This document shows, piece by piece, positions 5,703-6,411 of a stretch of DNA of 6,411 nt (the first letter of the stretch is position 1; every line of letters starts with the position of its first letter). The notes beneath the pieces were generated by a model. It searched no databases. It was not told where the DNA came from and was given only the letters and a program-made list of their open reading frames with translations. This stretch comes from Candidatus Fibrimonadales bacterium (GTDB taxonomy: Bacteria; Fibrobacterota; Fibrobacteria; Fibrobacterales; Fibrobacteraceae), in NCBI GenBank assembly GCA_009788135.1, contig WQSA01000110.1:1-6411 (forward strand). Reading direction: 5' to 3'. A program made the translations under genes and the position numbers.

Positions 5703-6390
5703 ACATATAGCCGTTATTATGGACGGAAATGGGCGCTGGGCTAAGTCCAAAGGCTTGGAACGTTTTTTGGGGCATAGGCAAGGGACCAGAGCTACAGTTG
5801 CAGTTGTTGAGGCGGGTGTGGAGATTGGCTTGGAGCATTTGACTCTTTTTGTTTTTAGCTCGGAAAATTGGCAGCGGCCTTCAAAGGAAGTTGATTATCT
5901 TATGAATTTGCTTGTTGAGATGGTTGCGCAAGAAGTTCCGAATTTAATGAAAAACAATGTTAAGATGCGAGTGATAGGCGATGTGAGCAAGCTCCCGGAA
6001 ACGCCTCGCAAAAAGATTTTGGAAGGAGTGGAGCAAACTTCGCAGAATACCGGCATGCAGCTGAACTTGGCAATTTCTTATGGCGGAAGAGCGGAAATTG
6101 TCGATGCTGCGCGCAAGATTGCAGAAGCGGCAAAAGAAGGAAAACTGAATCCCGAAACTTTGACCGAAGATGAATTTTCAAAATATTTATATTTGGAAGG
6201 CGCACCTGATCCGGATTTAATTATACGCACGGGCGGCGAATACAGGCTCTCAAATTATCTGCTATGGCAAGCGGCATACAGCGAATTTTTCATAAGCGAT
6301 GTGCTGTGGCCAAATTTCACGAAAGAAGATTTTGCAAAAGCGATTGAGTTTTACAATTCCAGGCAAAGGCGGTTTGGGAGGGTGTTATAA
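5686..6390 (+). CDS. uppS: Isoprenyl transferase (undecaprenyl diphosphate synthase)
   Basis: A cis-prenyltransferase of 234 aa that extends farnesyl diphosphate with isopentenyl diphosphate to the C55 carrier lipid for peptidoglycan and other surface polymers; it acts at the cytoplasmic membrane face. The opening HIAVIMDGNGRWA (7-19) carries the Mg-binding catalytic D13. GHRQG follows and binds diphosphate. FSSENWQRP is the flexible lid segment, and DPDLIIRTGGEYRLSNYLLWQAAYSEF holds the conserved arginines and glutamate for IPP binding, with GGE where many relatives have SGE. DVLWPNF and a basic C-terminus finish the family pattern. The protein is somewhat shorter than E. coli UppS (253 aa). 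The start is fixed by how close the first motif lies to M1. It overlaps glyA by 17 nt in another frame with no good Shine-Dalgarno sequence nearby (only GGAAG 13 bases upstream), so translation is probably coupled to glyA. Confidence 0.96.
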   Translation: MQKPLKHIAVIMDGNGRWAKSKGLERFLGHRQGTRATVAVVEAGVEIGLEHLTLFVFSSENWQRPSKEVDYLMNLLVEMVAQEVPNLMKNNVKMRVIGDVSKLPETPRKKILEGVEQTSQNTGMQLNLAISYGGRAEIVDAARKIAEAAKEGKLNPETLTEDEFSKYLYLEGAPDPDLIIRTGGEYRLSNYLLWQAAYSEFFISDVLWPNFTKEDFAKAIEFYNSRQRRFGRVL

Positions 6391-6411
6391 CTCCATCTTC
6401 CCAATAAAAGA

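Overview
The window looks like chromosome from a Fibrobacter-like bacterium (Fibrobacterota, FCB superphylum). The main clues are in the secreted protease at the left: it has a spacer built from Ser4-5 blocks between its catalytic part and C-terminus, followed by a short beta-rich tail of the type IX secretion (T9SS) type A sorting style, ending in a basic IVIR. Short TTTCTATATT-like promoter boxes sit almost on top of start codons, which also fits this group as I know it. The assignment to phylum is inference; the gene calls do not depend on it.

Layout, left to right. The 3' three-quarters of a 5S rRNA gene (1-91) ends an rRNA operon, followed by two T8 tracts. An M6-family secreted metalloprotease (144-2006, +) starts about 50 bp later. 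A three-gene run follows: rlmN (2032-3060), a TPMT-like SAM methyltransferase (3057-3677) and a YchJ/UPF0225 SEC-C protein (3674-4153). These are joined by two ATGA stop/start overlaps, each with a clear Shine-Dalgarno sequence, so they almost certainly form one operon. A small unrecognised gene lies on the minus strand (4189-4422) and converges on ychJ. It is divergent from glyA (4455-5702, +), which overlaps uppS (5686-6390, +) by 17 nt. The last 21 bases hold nothing recognisable.

Function. Most of the window is housekeeping: ribosome RNA and its methylation (5S, RlmN), one-carbon metabolism (GlyA) and the lipid carrier for cell-wall synthesis (UppS). The accessory part is the exported protease.

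The most interesting signal is regulatory. Each of the four genes that would begin a transcript (M6 protease, rlmN, the small minus-strand gene, glyA) lacks a Shine-Dalgarno sequence and has a TATATT or TAAATT hexamer ending 6-8 nt before its ATG. That spacing would put the transcription start at or next to the A of the ATG, so these mRNAs are predicted to be leaderless or nearly so. Two operon-internal genes have good Shine-Dalgarno sequences instead. Between glyA and the small minus-strand gene, the two boxes abut as a near-perfect 22-bp palindrome. I see no defence system, mobile element, CRISPR array or tRNA.
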